Source: Collybiopsis luxurians FD-317 M1 (lineage: Eukaryota; Basidiomycota; Agaricomycetes; Agaricales; Omphalotaceae). From it: 64,000 nt of DNA. Below, piece after piece: positions 44,359-56,380 of this stretch. Position 1 is the first letter of the stretch. Every line of letters begins with the position of its first letter. The notes under the pieces were generated by a model. That model was not told where the DNA came from, did not search any database, and was given only the letters and a program-made list of their open reading frames with translations. The stretch is taken from contig KN834760.1 of assembly GCA_000827265.1 (NCBI GenBank), forward strand, positions 152,626 to 216,625, in the 5' to 3' direction. Both the position numbers and the translations under genes were made by a program.

Positions 44359-45852
44359 ATGGGTACTTCAACTATATCGGATAACAAGGTTTTTGCGATC
44401 CTGGCTCCACTAGTCATTGCTCCGATGGTATGCGGCCGCGGGTTTATTCTGTTTTGTTCTGATTCCGATAATGATGCCATAGCTCAACACCTTCCTTTAT
44501 GGTCTATGTTTTCTACAATTCATTAGGTATTTTACAGCTGGGACTCGAGATCCCCTTTCAATAAAGTGAGCATCCAGGTTAAAGTACTGCGTTCCTTTTT
44601 TTGTGACCTTCGAGGCTCCAAGGTTATTTATTGCCTGGGAACTGCTTATCGACACATTCCATTCTGCGTTGTCGGTGTATTTGCTTTGGCAATATGCTGT
44701 CGAAAATTACATGAATCCAGCGTACCTTGAAACTATTCCATGGCCATTGACTTTAACTCCCGGCCTAACAGTTTTGTGCGTTGCTTGTCCTAACATTTGG
44801 AGCCTTTGCGGCTTATGATCACCATCAGTTCTGCACTTCCCATTCAAGTGTTTCTCTCACAACGTGTCAAAAAGCTTTCGGGCTCGCGGATCGTCTTCAT
44901 TACTCTTTTGACCCTGTCTTGCATCGAGGTAAGTAAGCATGATATAAAAATACTTTTCCGAGGCTGTGATTAATTACGAGACGTTGGCTACAAAAAGGGA
45001 TCTCTGGGAATAGCGATGGCGGCACTCTGTGTGCAGCGAACAAAGTACATCATTTCGCTGCATCTCTTTCCATTCTGCACCCAACTGAGTTTTCACTGCA
45101 GTTTAGTAGCATTGAAACACTTTGGTGACATTCTGTACAGGTGCGACTTCTCGACAAAGAATGTTGGCCTTTTTCTAAATTTAATTATTCAGCTGGACAG
45201 TCTTCTCAGTTGCGACCGACGTGGCAATTAGGCGAGTTCAGACAGTTCACCAATTGAATGCTTGGTTAATGATTGAACTTGCAGTGCGTGCCTCAGCTTC
45301 TACCTTCGAAAAACTCGAACTGGCTCCCCCCGTGCGTCTACTCGAGCTTTTCCCGAGCTTAATCCACCACATTCATTGTCAATATCTCAGGCACAAAGCG
45401 TGTTGTCTCGCGATTGATACGTGACGCGATCGAAAGCGCGTCCTTGGCAAGTTTCTTCTCCGTGAGTGACAGCCAACTTGGCGACTTAAATACTAGAGTG
45501 AAAGACTGACTGATCAAACCGTTAGTTCATGATTCTCACAACAACCGTATGTCGTGTGCCGCACCGTTGAGTACCCAAGATTTTAGATTAGCCTGACCCG
45601 TGCTGCAGATGCTATGGCCGATGTCGACGTTAAGTGCAATTTTCTCAATTGTGAGTCTATCCTTTCGTCATTACTCTATGGAGACATACTCAATCTATGC
45701 ATCATACCAGCCAATGGGTAGAGTATACACGTACGTGTCGCCCGACATAGATCTGGAGTCTGTAGTATGAATATCTAATCAGTATTTGAATTAGAAATAC
45801 CTTTCTAGCGGTGCGTCTCAATGGCAAGGACACTATTGAACTTCACAGTTGA
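44359..45852 (+). pseudogene. DUF6534-type membrane protein, array copy 3, one frameshift
   Basis: Same 13-exon layout and splice sites as 34494-35994, including the GC donor at 45232. It starts MGTSTISDNKVFAILAPLV. ELLIDTFHSALSVYLLWQY, the RKTRTGSPRTKRVV block and MGRVYTNTFLAV are all present. The lesion is an extra A in a run at 44992-44996 (ACAAAAAGGG against ACAAAAGGG in both other copies). It shifts the fifth exon into a TAG within a few codons. If the fifth exon were skipped (81 nt in the open copy, phase 0) the frame would be kept, so a shorter product is possible. It is most similar to copy 2. Confidence 0.65.
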
Positions 45853-46729
45853 TTAGGGTTCGCCTCCTTCGTAGATCCTGAATTCTAGACCAAAATTGCG
45901 AAGGGATCTTCACGAGTATGCATCTTCTGATGAAGCTGATAACACGGTAGTGAGTGTTTACCCTCACATTCTTTTTTTTACTCAGAAGGTGACATGAATT
46001 TCTTTTCTGTCAGACCGACTCAAGTCAAGAAAATGTACCGCGGCGAAATTCCACTGATGGCAACTCCAGGGAAACCAACGTGCTCACTGCGATTGTGCAT
46101 AGTTCGTTTTCAAGCATCGTCTTGACAGATATTGAGAGTCTGCAGACATAACCGTCTCCCACCATCAGATTTCTGATTTTTACGCCAAGCATTCCGATGT
46201 TTCATCCTACTCATAGCATTCACACTCCGTTCCTTTCCCCTCTTCCGTCCTGCTTATTAGGGAACTATATCAGCTCATTAATTGAAGTCGTTTTAGCAAG
46301 AATCCTGGTATGTGCTGAATACATTTCTAATGTCGCTAAGAGAATACAACAACGAGTGTCTTCCTAAATGGAAATGACCTATCGTATACAAGTCTTTATA
46401 CCCTTCTAGGATCCACCCAATGTTAAGTAAGTATACCATATATGTATGATTAGTCCTCAATGGTAAAGTTCATGGAATTACATGAACTTGAGAGTTGTGC
46501 CCGAATGCATGTACTACATCATAAATCAGGAATCTATTCCGGGGAACTCCACAAATATGTATTCTATCCTACACTTGATCTGGGTAACAGGCTCTCCTTT
46601 CTCTTAATTAGTGCACATTGCAGATATCATATATGTCTCCTCGAGCAGCATAGCCTGAGAGTGAATAGTTGCTCGGATGAAGCGTCGGATTATAGAAAGT
46701 AAAGCTAATCTGATTCCCATTCTCATATC

Positions 46730-47206
46730 CGCTGGTGTTTCTCCATCCTCTCATTCCTTCTATGCCTTACACGACCCCATCAATCCATCCTCACCGCGAC
46801 GTTCCCCGATCCTTTGATCCAAGACCATCTCGGCGAATCGATTCGTACTGCGACGAAGAATGCTTGCCACGATACTCGGGGAAAGACGTCCTGTGCTCGC
46901 GATCGCTGTTACCGAGTTGGGTAAACTTCTCGCGGTCGATGAGCCCTCCCCTCGCACGCCCGACATGCCCGACTTGTCCGGCCCGTCCTTCGAAGCTCAA
47001 GTTCGAGAGGTGTGCGGGTTTCCGAGACTGAAGCTTGCGTACGAGATGCTCTTGCGCGCGAGGAAGATGCTTTTAGTTGGATTTGGGGTGGGCAGGTGGG
47101 GAGGGAGGTTGGGGAGATAATTGTTGCGTTGGAGAAGGAGATTGGTGTATTTAAGCGCGGTATGAGGAATGCGTTGGAGGTTACTGGGCCGAAGGAGAGG
47201 GGTTAA
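46730..47206 (+). pseudogene. Fragment of the SMYD last exon, longer
   Basis: Covers most of the SMYD last exon: traces of the PLLGLTRLHQSLLT region near 46750-46790, then RRPVLAIAVTELGKLLAVDE, GFPRLKLAYEMLLRARKML and a C-terminal VTGPKERG with stop at 47204. It lacks the upstream SET and MYND exons, and frames shift near 46860 and 47085. It lies just before the 3'-flank module at 47280, as in a true SMYD copy, so it is the remnant of a whole-locus duplicate. Confidence 0.75.
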
Positions 47207-47279
47207 GATTGGGTAGCACCGAGTTCAAGGGAGGGAGCGGCTTGATGAGGGGTTAGGAGGAATGTTTCGTCTCCTTGTT

Positions 47280-47500
47280 CCCTTGTTCCTGCTTATGGCG
47301 GGGAAGATGGGTGTCTATGCGATGGAATATCTAGCGAATACCGTCATTGCGCGTACCGATACCCACATGACTTGATAATGACATTACCCCTGTTTATCTT
47401 GCTAATACTTGGGCTCTTGACGACGGAACCTACTTCTTCCTATCTTTGGCCGTCGAATTATGCATGGTATAGCCAAGTTTCAAGTATGCGACTCATACCT
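47280..47500 (+). repeat. SMYD 3'-flank module, copy 4
   Basis: Contains GCGGGGAAGATGGGTGTCTA and TATCTAGCGAATACCGTCAT, in the normal position after a SMYD last exon. From 47501 to 48829 I see only array flank, a CT-rich run (47761-47786) and no gene. Confidence 0.55.
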
Positions 47501-49340
47501 CTAATTTCTTAGCACCTCCAATCCGTGCCATTTAAAAGAACGTATCATGTGCGTATTATGCCAGTGCATCAGCGATAGGGAAGTAGAGAGGCGTCAAGGC
47601 ACTACAGATTAACCAAGGATAACGAACCCTCCCTTCCGAATCTGGTTCCCTAGTCACTCTCTTCTCACTCCCGAAGGGCCAGCCCCCGAGTTATTGCTTA
47701 TGGTATGTGCTTGTTGCCGTGGCGCTATGCGTTGGGCAAGGCTCGCAGTGATACGGATTTCTCTCCCCCTCTCCCTCTCTCTCTCGTGCGTGTCCTATGC
47801 GGTGCTGAGGGGGTGCAGCACTCGACGAAGCTGACTGGACTCACGTATATTGTCAATTTTCGCCACCTCAATTACAATATATAGATCGTCCCATGCTATC
47901 AAAATCGACGTCAATAAACAGAAAGGATGATATCCACGGAATTGCTAGGAAAGACCTCCTCACAATGACGATTGTTATGCCATTTTGTGTTTTTTGGCAC
48001 TATCTAGGATGTTACTGACCGCGCGGGGCTAGCTATACCTCACGCAGATTGATTATGTTCTCGCGTGTCCGCCGCTGAACCGGAGGGTGGGGTAGGGGAA
48101 GGCTTGCTTAAGCTGCACAAGTCGTTAAGGCAAATCGAGCTACGACAGTCATGACTGGTAGCTTCAATGAAGCACCATATTACAGAAAGCAAAGCTCAAG
48201 AAATTGTGTATTCTGTACTGTAATCTTGTAAAATTTATTTTGAAAAAGAGGTCAAGTGGAACAATGATTAGAATGTCTTTTAAAGGACAACTTCGGAGTG
48301 TTGTAGCTTTCTGGCTCTGAGCCGTAGCCGGGGATTTTTAGCCGGCCCCAGTCGGCACATCATTACGACTCACAGTAGACTTCCATACCTCAGTGAAATT
48401 TAGAATAGACGGTTCTGTGTTCCCCTTGAATAATAGATACTGCGCCCGTTAGGAACAGCCGCAATATTGCTTAGGAATGATAAGCATCTAAAGACGGGTC
48501 GTGTCGGAGATGGTTCGGCTTGACGCACCAAGCAAAGCCGATCCTGGCATTTTCTGAGCCGAAGCAGACATGGGAGACAGCCAAGAGATCAAAACTTAGC
48601 ATTGCAAAAATTCATTGAATCGAAGGAAGCTCAAAGATACCGAAATTTCGCTCGGCGGAGTGGTGGAGGAAATACAATGATTCGGTCATGAACTACTGAG
48701 ATGAGTGTGAAGGTATGTGCGGCATGCCTCTCACTGGTCAGTGACACTTGAGCAACACCGAAATTCCCGTTCTAGTATGTGCCTACCTCGATCTTTATGA
48801 TCCGACATTAGAGAGTATTAGCAACCTGTAGCAACAACAATATAGGGTGGAAATCTGGCCGAATTTTGTAGGAAAGAGTTTTTGTTCCACTACCGCACTC
48901 CCAGCCTGGAATCGATTGCAAGAGAATAATGTATGTACAAGATTTACGCAACAAACTTGGCATGCAACTCAGTAAGTGTATGAAACTCCTACTGACCTAT
49001 TGCTAATTTCGTCTATTCAGCGGAATTTTTTCCGTTCTACTTCGGTGGTTCAGGGTAAGGGGAGAGTGGGAATAATTTTCCCTTTACTATGTATTACTAT
49101 TATACTCACGGTTCTACCCCTTGTCTTGACATTTCTATGTATGCACCCCAGACTACCGTGGCGTTTTGAGAATATTCGTATACTACGGATATGCGCTGGT
49201 CCACTAACGTCATGCTTGGTTGAGCGGAGGTCGGAAGGCATTCAGCGGTGGTTGAAATGCTTGAATACTCGACCTTGAAAATGTTGCCGAGAAGCAGCGA
49301 CAAGCTCACTAAGCAGAAGTTACGTGAACAGGAAGGGACA

Positions 49341-49346
49341 TATAAG
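49341..49346 (+). promoter_or_regulatory. TATA box of membrane gene E2
   Basis: TATAAG inside ACATATAAGAA, 60-65 bp before the ATG at 49406; conserved with E1. Confidence 0.5.
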
Positions 49347-49405
49347 AAAAGGTAATCTAGAAGCACGTCGATTGCTGCCACCACCTTCACCGTTGCGAGA
49401 CTGAC

Positions 49406-50784
49406 ATGCATTTAATTACCTCCGGCATTGTAATTATAGTTTCGTCTGTGCTTTACGGTGATTGTGCCTCTTTTACCGTTTCCAGCTGCGCTTATTTAGA
49501 ACTGATTCGCAGGAATATACATCATGATTACGGTACTGAGCATGCATTCTCTACTGTTGGTCCTACTTGTCCTGAGAAAAGATAAAACCTTACTCCTCGC
49601 CAGTAGACATCAAGATCGAAAAGTATCGCAGTCCCACAAACTTCTCTTGACTATTATAATTATCATGTTCATTGTCCATTCGGGACACGTTGCAGAAACG
49701 GCTATTCAATTTGTAGACAATCTGAGGAGAAGCGGGAATGAAAAGGTGGATGCCAAGGTCGATTTACAAGCACAATTGGTGGAAGCCGTGCTAGTAAGGA
49801 TGAATGTATGTCCGTTCAGCTGTCTCCAGAAAAATCTGCTTCCTCACCTATGCCGACAAGCAGTACCTGCTGAGTGATTTCGTCGTCGTATGGCGCGCAT
49901 GGTCTCTATCGGCACACAAACTCCGCTTGAAATCTCGTTATGTACTTTCAATTTGTCTCTTCGTCTCATTTGGTAAGTGGATCGCTTCATTTACGTTACT
50001 TTACCTACTCACCGACTCGCCGCGCTGATAAAGTCGTGGTCATGGTTGACGGAGGGTTTACTCTGGCGGTGCTATCAAGACAGCACGGTAAAGGGCACCC
50101 ACTCCCATTCGGCGTAGGAAGTATTGGTGGAGGGCCTTACCGAGTGGGAAAGAGTATTCCTATGCCCCTTTGTCTCTTTATAACAAATATTGTTGCCACG
50201 GGTTACATTGGTATGGCTTTCCGGTACGAGGTCAACGTTTGCTACGGATGTTTTTCCGGCTGAAATGACGTTAGGGAGTTTCTATGCGCTACAAAGGGGT
50301 ATTTAGAGCCTTCGAAAAGGATCATCAACATTAGACAGACGTTGTATTTCATGTTCGAATCTGGACTCCTGTATTCCGTGATATGGGTAATGTGTCGCGT
50401 TTCTCACTCAAGTCTGACAGCAACGCATTCATCACCTACTAGATCGTGATACTCTTCGATATAATCGTTTGGTTTCCCCCCGATGCTACTATTGCGCTCG
50501 GCATGATCACTCCCCAGATTACGGTAAGGGCCTTCGCATCATACAGATTAGAATTTTTCATTTTATTCTGAATCCACATCTAGGCTATATACCCTGCATT
50601 AATCATATTGCTCATCGCGATGCAAAGTTCCATCGGCGATGAAACTAACAGGGACATTCCGACACGTTCAGCCGCGATATTTCAAGCTAATCGGCCAAAT
50701 ACACTATTGACCACTCAATTACAAGATACGTTCGATGGTCGCATTAGCGAAGTAGTTTCTTCTGAGCAGTCGAGCAGTTCCTGA
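49406..50784 (+). CDS. Seven-helix-like membrane protein E2 (WRAW family)
   Basis: Seven exons with the same lengths as E1: 49406-49457, 49513-49793, 49861-49972, 50034-50223, 50275-50386, 50443-50523 and 50584-50784; 342 residues, no lesion. The start is MHLITSGIVIIVSSVLYG. It shares QYLLSDFVVVWRAWSL, the Gly-rich loop GVGSIGGGPYRVGK, YFMFESGLLYSVIW and the ESG-to-YPALIIL segment with E1. Differences are scattered point changes, for example ASRHQDRKVSQ for GSRHEDRTVSH. All exon lengths and splice sites are kept while intron lengths vary, which suggests selection on the protein since the duplication. The function is unknown. Confidence 0.8.
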
Positions 50785-51853
50785 GTGCTTCGGTATAAGG
50801 CACCATCGTATTTACCCATTCACGCTAGGCTTGGACTTTGAATTTACGATTCAGAGAGAGAAGACCACGCCAACAAGTTCGGGTGGCTCAGAATCTGTAG
50901 GAGGCACAAGTCCCCAAAGCCTCCGCCGAGGCCGGTCAATGACAAGATCCATGAGCCAGCTTCGAACCCAAATTAGAAGCTCGTGGGCCCCTCTCCGCCT
51001 CATAAATTCTACTAGTTTCATATATGTAGTCCGCCTGTTAAAGGCTCTTTTCTGACCAACGGCTCGAAGGAATCTTGTCCCACTCAAATCATAATAGCCA
51101 TTTAGGTGAAGAAACTTTTTTGGACCCAACAATTCCGCTCATATGTATTTCATAGTCAAATCGCTTGGGTTTTTAATCCTATCCTACATCTGATCTGAGC
51201 CTAATGATACAGCGTCCGGGATTTTATTGAAGATTCGAGAGATGCTTGATTCTCACTTGACCTCAGTCTTTAGAGCGTTGGCTACTGTGAGCTCCCAGAA
51301 TACGCATTACTGGCCCGGGTGTATGAGGGGGAGCTTCGGAAGTTACTTGACGAAATTTGCCTACTAGTAGTTAATCCAAATCCGGCCCTTGACGCTTCTC
51401 GACGTTTAACAAATACGACATCTACGAAACACGGTGCGCGCAGCCCTTACTTATGGGTCCCTACAAATAAAACTCTTTTTCGGTTAAATACTCCATGTCA
51501 TTGGCTTATTTTAATTCAGTCCATTAATCACAAATGCGGTGAATGTATAAATCATAAAGGAAAAGCCCTGTTCAAAACACGGGAAGGAGAGGGGGAAACT
51601 TCGAGTTGCCTGAGACTGAAAAGGGATTGAAGTAAATTAAGGGTAGAGTCGCGTTTGCGCGACGGGTTGAAATCTCCGCTGATTGCATTTTGACGGTTTT
51701 ATCGCACGCGCTTCAGCATCGATATTCTAGCTTCTATACGATTGTGTATACAATTACTCACTTTCAATAAACAGCTTTCCTGTTTAAAATTCAGCTATCC
51801 AGCATTTCTCTCTTCTGCTTTCAGCCCTGATCCCAGTATAACTAGTACCGGAT

Positions 51854-53002
51854 TTACAAATACTTCATCATCCATTCGACAGTCGCCTTGAATGCACCCT
51901 CCTTTCCGACTTTGACCTTTGGGTCGCCCATATCTCCACGAATTGCAAACCCATGGGTGCATCCTTCAAAGTACTCGCACTTGTATCCAAGAGCAAAGCT
52001 GGCAAAAATTTCATCGGCTTGGGGAGCAGCGGCGGGAGGGTATTGGGAGTCGTTGGTACAGCTGTTGATAAGGATTGGAGCTTTGGCTGTGGCGACATAT
52101 TTCGGATTAACGAGTCAGCTACGATTGTATCAAGAACGGAAGTACAAGGGAGCATATACCTCAAGGTCTGCGGGGATCTAAAGCATGGAGGGATGCGCAA
52201 CTGCAACAGCTTTGGGAACGCCGTCGAATGCGAGGTCGAACACGTATCTGCCTTTAAACAAAATTATAGAACGTCGGCCATTAGCATATTTCATGATAAA
52301 AAAGCGAAGCATCTCCGAAGCAGTATCCTACAATACCAAAGGAGGTGACACCGCTCTTCTTCAAGCCCTCGAGGACCTTGTCAATAGGAGGACGGGTGAA
52401 TTCTGGTCCGTGCTTGCTAAACCATCCCATCAGGTCCCAGGTCGGCATTGAAGATCGGATATAGAACAGTTAACAAGGAACTATTCACTTACACCTGGAT
52501 TGAGTGCATCAGCAGGCGCTGCGTCCCCATTGAAAATGTCAGGAATAACAGTCTATATGCAGAATTAAGGTTAGGTGCAGGCTGTTTAGACAACGGAATC
52601 GACCTTACCTTGAATCCATTGGCTGCGAAATCATCCGCAAGGAGCTGGACCCCCCCCCAAAAAAAGTATGAGAAAATGTGCGTAGAGGATTGGACAAGAT
52701 TATGCACTCGACTATTGATAAGTTGAGGCTCGAAGAGATCAGTGATAAAGAGAATGGCTTTGTCCTTGGGGAAGTGGGTTGTAGGAGTAGCGATGTAGTA
52801 GTTGACTCCATTAACCTCTTCCCATTTGCCTACGAGACCGGAATTATTGAACTGTATTTTTTGCTCAAGACGCGGATTGTTCATACCCTGTGGCTCGCCT
52901 TCGTGGGTAACGCCTACCGATGAAATTCCGAAGTTAATGTTTTGCAAACATCGAGAAGGCAAGAAAGGACTGACCCTTGACACAGTGTTCGCAGAAGCTC
53001 AT
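51854..53002 (-). pseudogene. Dienelactone hydrolase family gene, broken splice sites
   Basis: Read on the reverse strand: MSFCEHCVKG, VTHEGEPQGM, INSR, QLLADDFAANGFK, TVIPDIFNGDAAPADALNPG, DLMGWFSKHGPEFTRPP, FGIVGYCFG (G-x-C-x-G with the nucleophile cysteine), RYVFDLAFDGVPKAVAVAHP, APILINSCTNDSQYPPAA, then EGCTHGFAIRGD (catalytic histidine) and KEGAFKATVEWMMKYL with stop at 51854. Members hydrolyse dienelactones or related esters. Lesions by comparison with the expected frame: the donor after GYCFG reads GA instead of GT; the acceptor before KYVATAKAP reads CG instead of AG; the region before QLLADDF has a long G run and no workable junction. About 240 residues would be expected if whole. 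Confidence 0.7.
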
Positions 53003-54397
53003 CGTAGAGATAGATAGATATAAACCAAATATTGTTCTTAGAGTCTCAAACTCGATGTTAGAGGTTTTTATACCTTTCATTTGCCTTGCAAATAATCGAC
53101 GAGGGAGTGGCTGATATCTATTCTCATCAAATTTGATTCGGAAATCGACCGAAGGCGCGAACAGGTTACCTTCCGGATGTAGGTTCAACTCGTCCGTCAA
53201 CGATCCGCGACAAATTTGTATCGTACACTTCTAGTTATTTGGGAACTCAGTCCAGCTCATTGAACTGGACGGATATCATGCGCCTTATCAGCCAACTGTT
53301 CTTATTTAGTTCTCATCCATTTATACTACCAATGATAGACGGCGCCGTGCTATTTCAAGGCTCTACGGATTTGGGCTGGGATAGATTCAGAATAAACCAT
53401 GATTTGTTATGTCCTTAATCTCTTGCCCAGCGCTATACTAGTCTTACTTTACTGTCGGGACGAGCTAGGTTACTCTATGTAGCGTAATAGGCCGATAGCT
53501 ATTGTTTTCCTGTTTTCCCTTCGTCGTACTATCTCTTCTCTGACCGGACGCTTGTCGCCCTTGATTTATACGAATACAGGTGAGAAATGGGTGAAAGGAA
53601 TCTCACTCATATACCGTGACGATCTTTGACCCGGCGCAGATAGTGCGGCGATTGGGTATGGATCTGGTGCAATGCTTGTTAGTCTTGACTGATCCATCTC
53701 ATCTGATGATCCTACGTACTAACGGCGGGGTAGAGGCTGGTAGGGGCCGAAGGGGAAGGAAATTCGAGCTTGGCGCATCCAGACCAGTAGCGTTAACACA
53801 GCCCTCAACTCAAGTTCGCCAGACGACGTACGGCCCTTGATGCAAACTCAATGGCTCGCACATTTCTCTACAACTCTTTCAACATAAACGTCAGCGGTAC
53901 CGTCGGTTTTCAAAAGTATTCCTATCGCGGTTTAGAGTAAATTTCGATATAGTCCATCAATCGCAAAAGCTGTGAATGCTGTGACTGAAGAGGACCGGTG
54001 GGTATTCACTAGTATTCAATACTCCAGCGGGAAGCATGAACGAATTTTTGACAGTGCCAACTTAAACACCCCCTTCACAACCCGAAACCCAAAACGTGAA
54101 GGCGAAGGCGGTGGCACCATTGCTTTGGGCGGCAGGCTAAAGATGAACGGCCTGAAGCGCTGAAAGGGCTTTGTTGATCCCTTCAAGTTGAGCCAAGGAC
54201 GACGCCCAGCCATAGTGAGTGCGTGCTTGTTTCCCCCCAACTCCCTTCCCTTCCGGATTTGCTTGTTTTGCCTTGCCTCGTCCGCATTCAATAAATTTAT
54301 ACTGAGACGACCGAAGGGTTATTGGTTACGTGTTGTTTCCTTTTTCCCCCTTTCCAAACTCGGTCTCTACGATATTTTTGTCCCGATATCCTTAATC
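53003..54397. other. Intergenic region with no recognisable gene
   Basis: Marks the change from the repeat-rich array to the compact gene block. Open frames inside are short and without domains. The last part (about 54180-54397) is CT-rich before the ATG at 54398, as expected for a fungal promoter. Confidence 0.45.
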
Positions 54398-56241
54398 ATG
54401 TCGATTGGCGGGGGCGGCGGAGCCACCCTTACGGTTGGCCCGGAAAGCGCACCGACGCCCACATCCACCTCAGTCACGGAGACTATCACTCTAGATGCAT
54501 ACAGTCCTCTTATTGAATATGTCCCTGCTGTGGATAACAGGACTTGGTTTGATGGAGCGTCTGTAAATGACGAGGGTCTGGAGAGCAGGTAATGTTATTT
54601 TGTAAATGGCTGAGGCTGATTTAGGCCCCGGGATGGGTTGATATTAATCGTTGTTCAACGGTGTGTGTAGGTTTAATAATGGGACGTTTATGTTCAGCGA
54701 CAAGGTTGGCGCTTCGGCGACGTTGAGGTTTACTGGGACTGGGGTGAGGATTGTTGGGTCGAATACAGTGGGTGTTAGTGGGTATACGTGAGTGTTTTTC
54801 TTTCTTTTCCCTCCATCTCGTCCCCCCCTTTTCTTTTCGATGGAATTTGAGTTGAAGAAATGTTTACGGTTTTCGCTAGAATTGCCTTCGACGGCGAGAC
54901 TAATCCACCGAATCGAACGGAGAATGATACCAGCCCAGGGGTTCCCACAGACCCGGAAGATAATTTTGGGTATGTGTTGTTCGATAACTTGGATTTGGTG
55001 GACCATGGTGATCATACCGTTGTGATCGCGAATGCGGCTGGGGATTCGAGTGAGGGAGGGCGTAATGTGACGTATATTGATTATGTGAGTATCTAGGTTA
55101 AACCGTTGTGTTTCTGCTGCTTATTGGGATGGTGCCGACTCCAGATGCTGTTTTCGACAGAGATACCTGGGATAGTTTCCGATGTGGTGATAGACGATTC
55201 GGATGAGGCGTTCTCTTACTCTCAGGAAGGTTGGGTTGCGGATAGAACTGATCAGGGGACGGTGCAGTGAGTGTTTCGAATAGTAGTTGGTTGGACGGGA
55301 CTTAAGGGAATGTGGTGATGCGTAGTTATACCACGACTCGAAACGCGTCTGCGACTTTGACTTTTCAAGTGAGTTTCCCACTGTAGCTCAGCTTTGGAGC
55401 GCTCAATACTTAATGAACTCCATCTTTAAAGGGAACTCGAGTCATTCTATACGGTACAGTTGGATCCACCGGCTCGCCCTACTCCATACTCATTCGCAGC
55501 CCTGATGTCGGGGGTTCGGGTACGAATCCGGGATGGTCTGGAGAATTTAACGGGACCCGACCTGGGTTTGGGTATCGACCCGGAGAGATTCTGTTTTATA
55601 AGGATGATCTCGCGAACGGGACGTATGAGATGACGATTACGGCACTTCAGGATGGCGTTGCCAACACTTCGTCGGTTGCGAACGTGTCGGGCTCTAATCC
55701 GTTACAAACTTTGAGCATTGACTATGCTATAGTGGATGGATATGCCAGTGGTGCGCTTGCGCCTGTGTCTTCTCCTTCTGGTGGCTTGTCGAAAAAGCTG
55801 AGTAACCAGGATATAGCGGGGATTGTGATAGGTGGGGTGGGGGCATTGGTTATTATTGGTGCGGCGATTTGTTGGATCCTATACCGCGGTTGCTGTGGAC
55901 GTAGGATACTAGGAGGATCCGGCAGGAGTGGAAGGCACAAAGTGAGGAGGACTCGGAGCAACGCGTCTTTGGGTCTCGAGATTCAACCGTTCTCGTTTGA
56001 CCCTGTCAGTCTCCGCTCGGTTCCGGATGTAGCACGACAACCGAGCAACTTTGACATGAAGAAGCGAAGGGATAGTGGGGAATCTGGTCATACATCGGAT
56101 GATTCGTATGCAGATGATCCGACTGTAGAGGGATACCCTGCTGAGCGGGAGAGACTAAAGCAAGAAGTGGCTGCTAGGGAAGCCAGCAGGGCTGAAGCTG
56201 AGGCTATAGAACCCTTACCGACGTATCAATATCAAGTATAG
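54398..56241 (+). CDS. Single-pass membrane protein with beta-sandwich-like extracellular part
   Basis: Six exons: 54398-54588, 54671-54787, 54880-55084, 55145-55266, 55326-55368 and 55432-56241; 1,488 nt, 495 residues. The outer part has two related halves typical of a mushroom protein class: one with FNNGTFMFSDKVGASATLRF and GTGVRIVGS, the second with VIDDSDEAFSYSQEGWV and NASATLTFQGTRVILYG. It carries many N-x-S/T sites (NGTF, NRTE, NDTS, NVTY, NASA, NGTR, NTSS). A Ser/Gly linker is followed by one helix (IAGIVIGGVGALVIIGAAIC) and a basic Cys/Arg anchor. The cytoplasmic tail of about 130 residues ends PLPTYQYQV. No clear signal peptide is seen, so topology relies on the helix. A wall- or sugar-sensing role is inference. 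Confidence 0.75.
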
Positions 56242-56380
56242 TGGCATTAAAAAAAAAATTACTATAAAAGTCAATTGATTACTATTCCGAGCAAGTGGGT
56301 CTCACGGTGCAGCCCGTCTTACTCAATCCCGAACCCGTTCAACCGTCGACGTCCATGTCGGCCTAGTGGCTAGCTGCCCC

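Larger units (their letters stand above)
48830..51807 (+). repeat. Segmental duplication unit E, copy 2
   Basis: Colinear with 38745-41755 at high identity over the gene, with small indels in the flanks. It is the last array unit before the stable gene block. Confidence 0.75.

Noticed and set aside
50831..51055. A 74-residue open frame after E2 as a separate gene or extra exon
   Set aside because: The parallel sequence after E1 (about 40735) is not open in the same frame, and the E genes already end in TGA before it.
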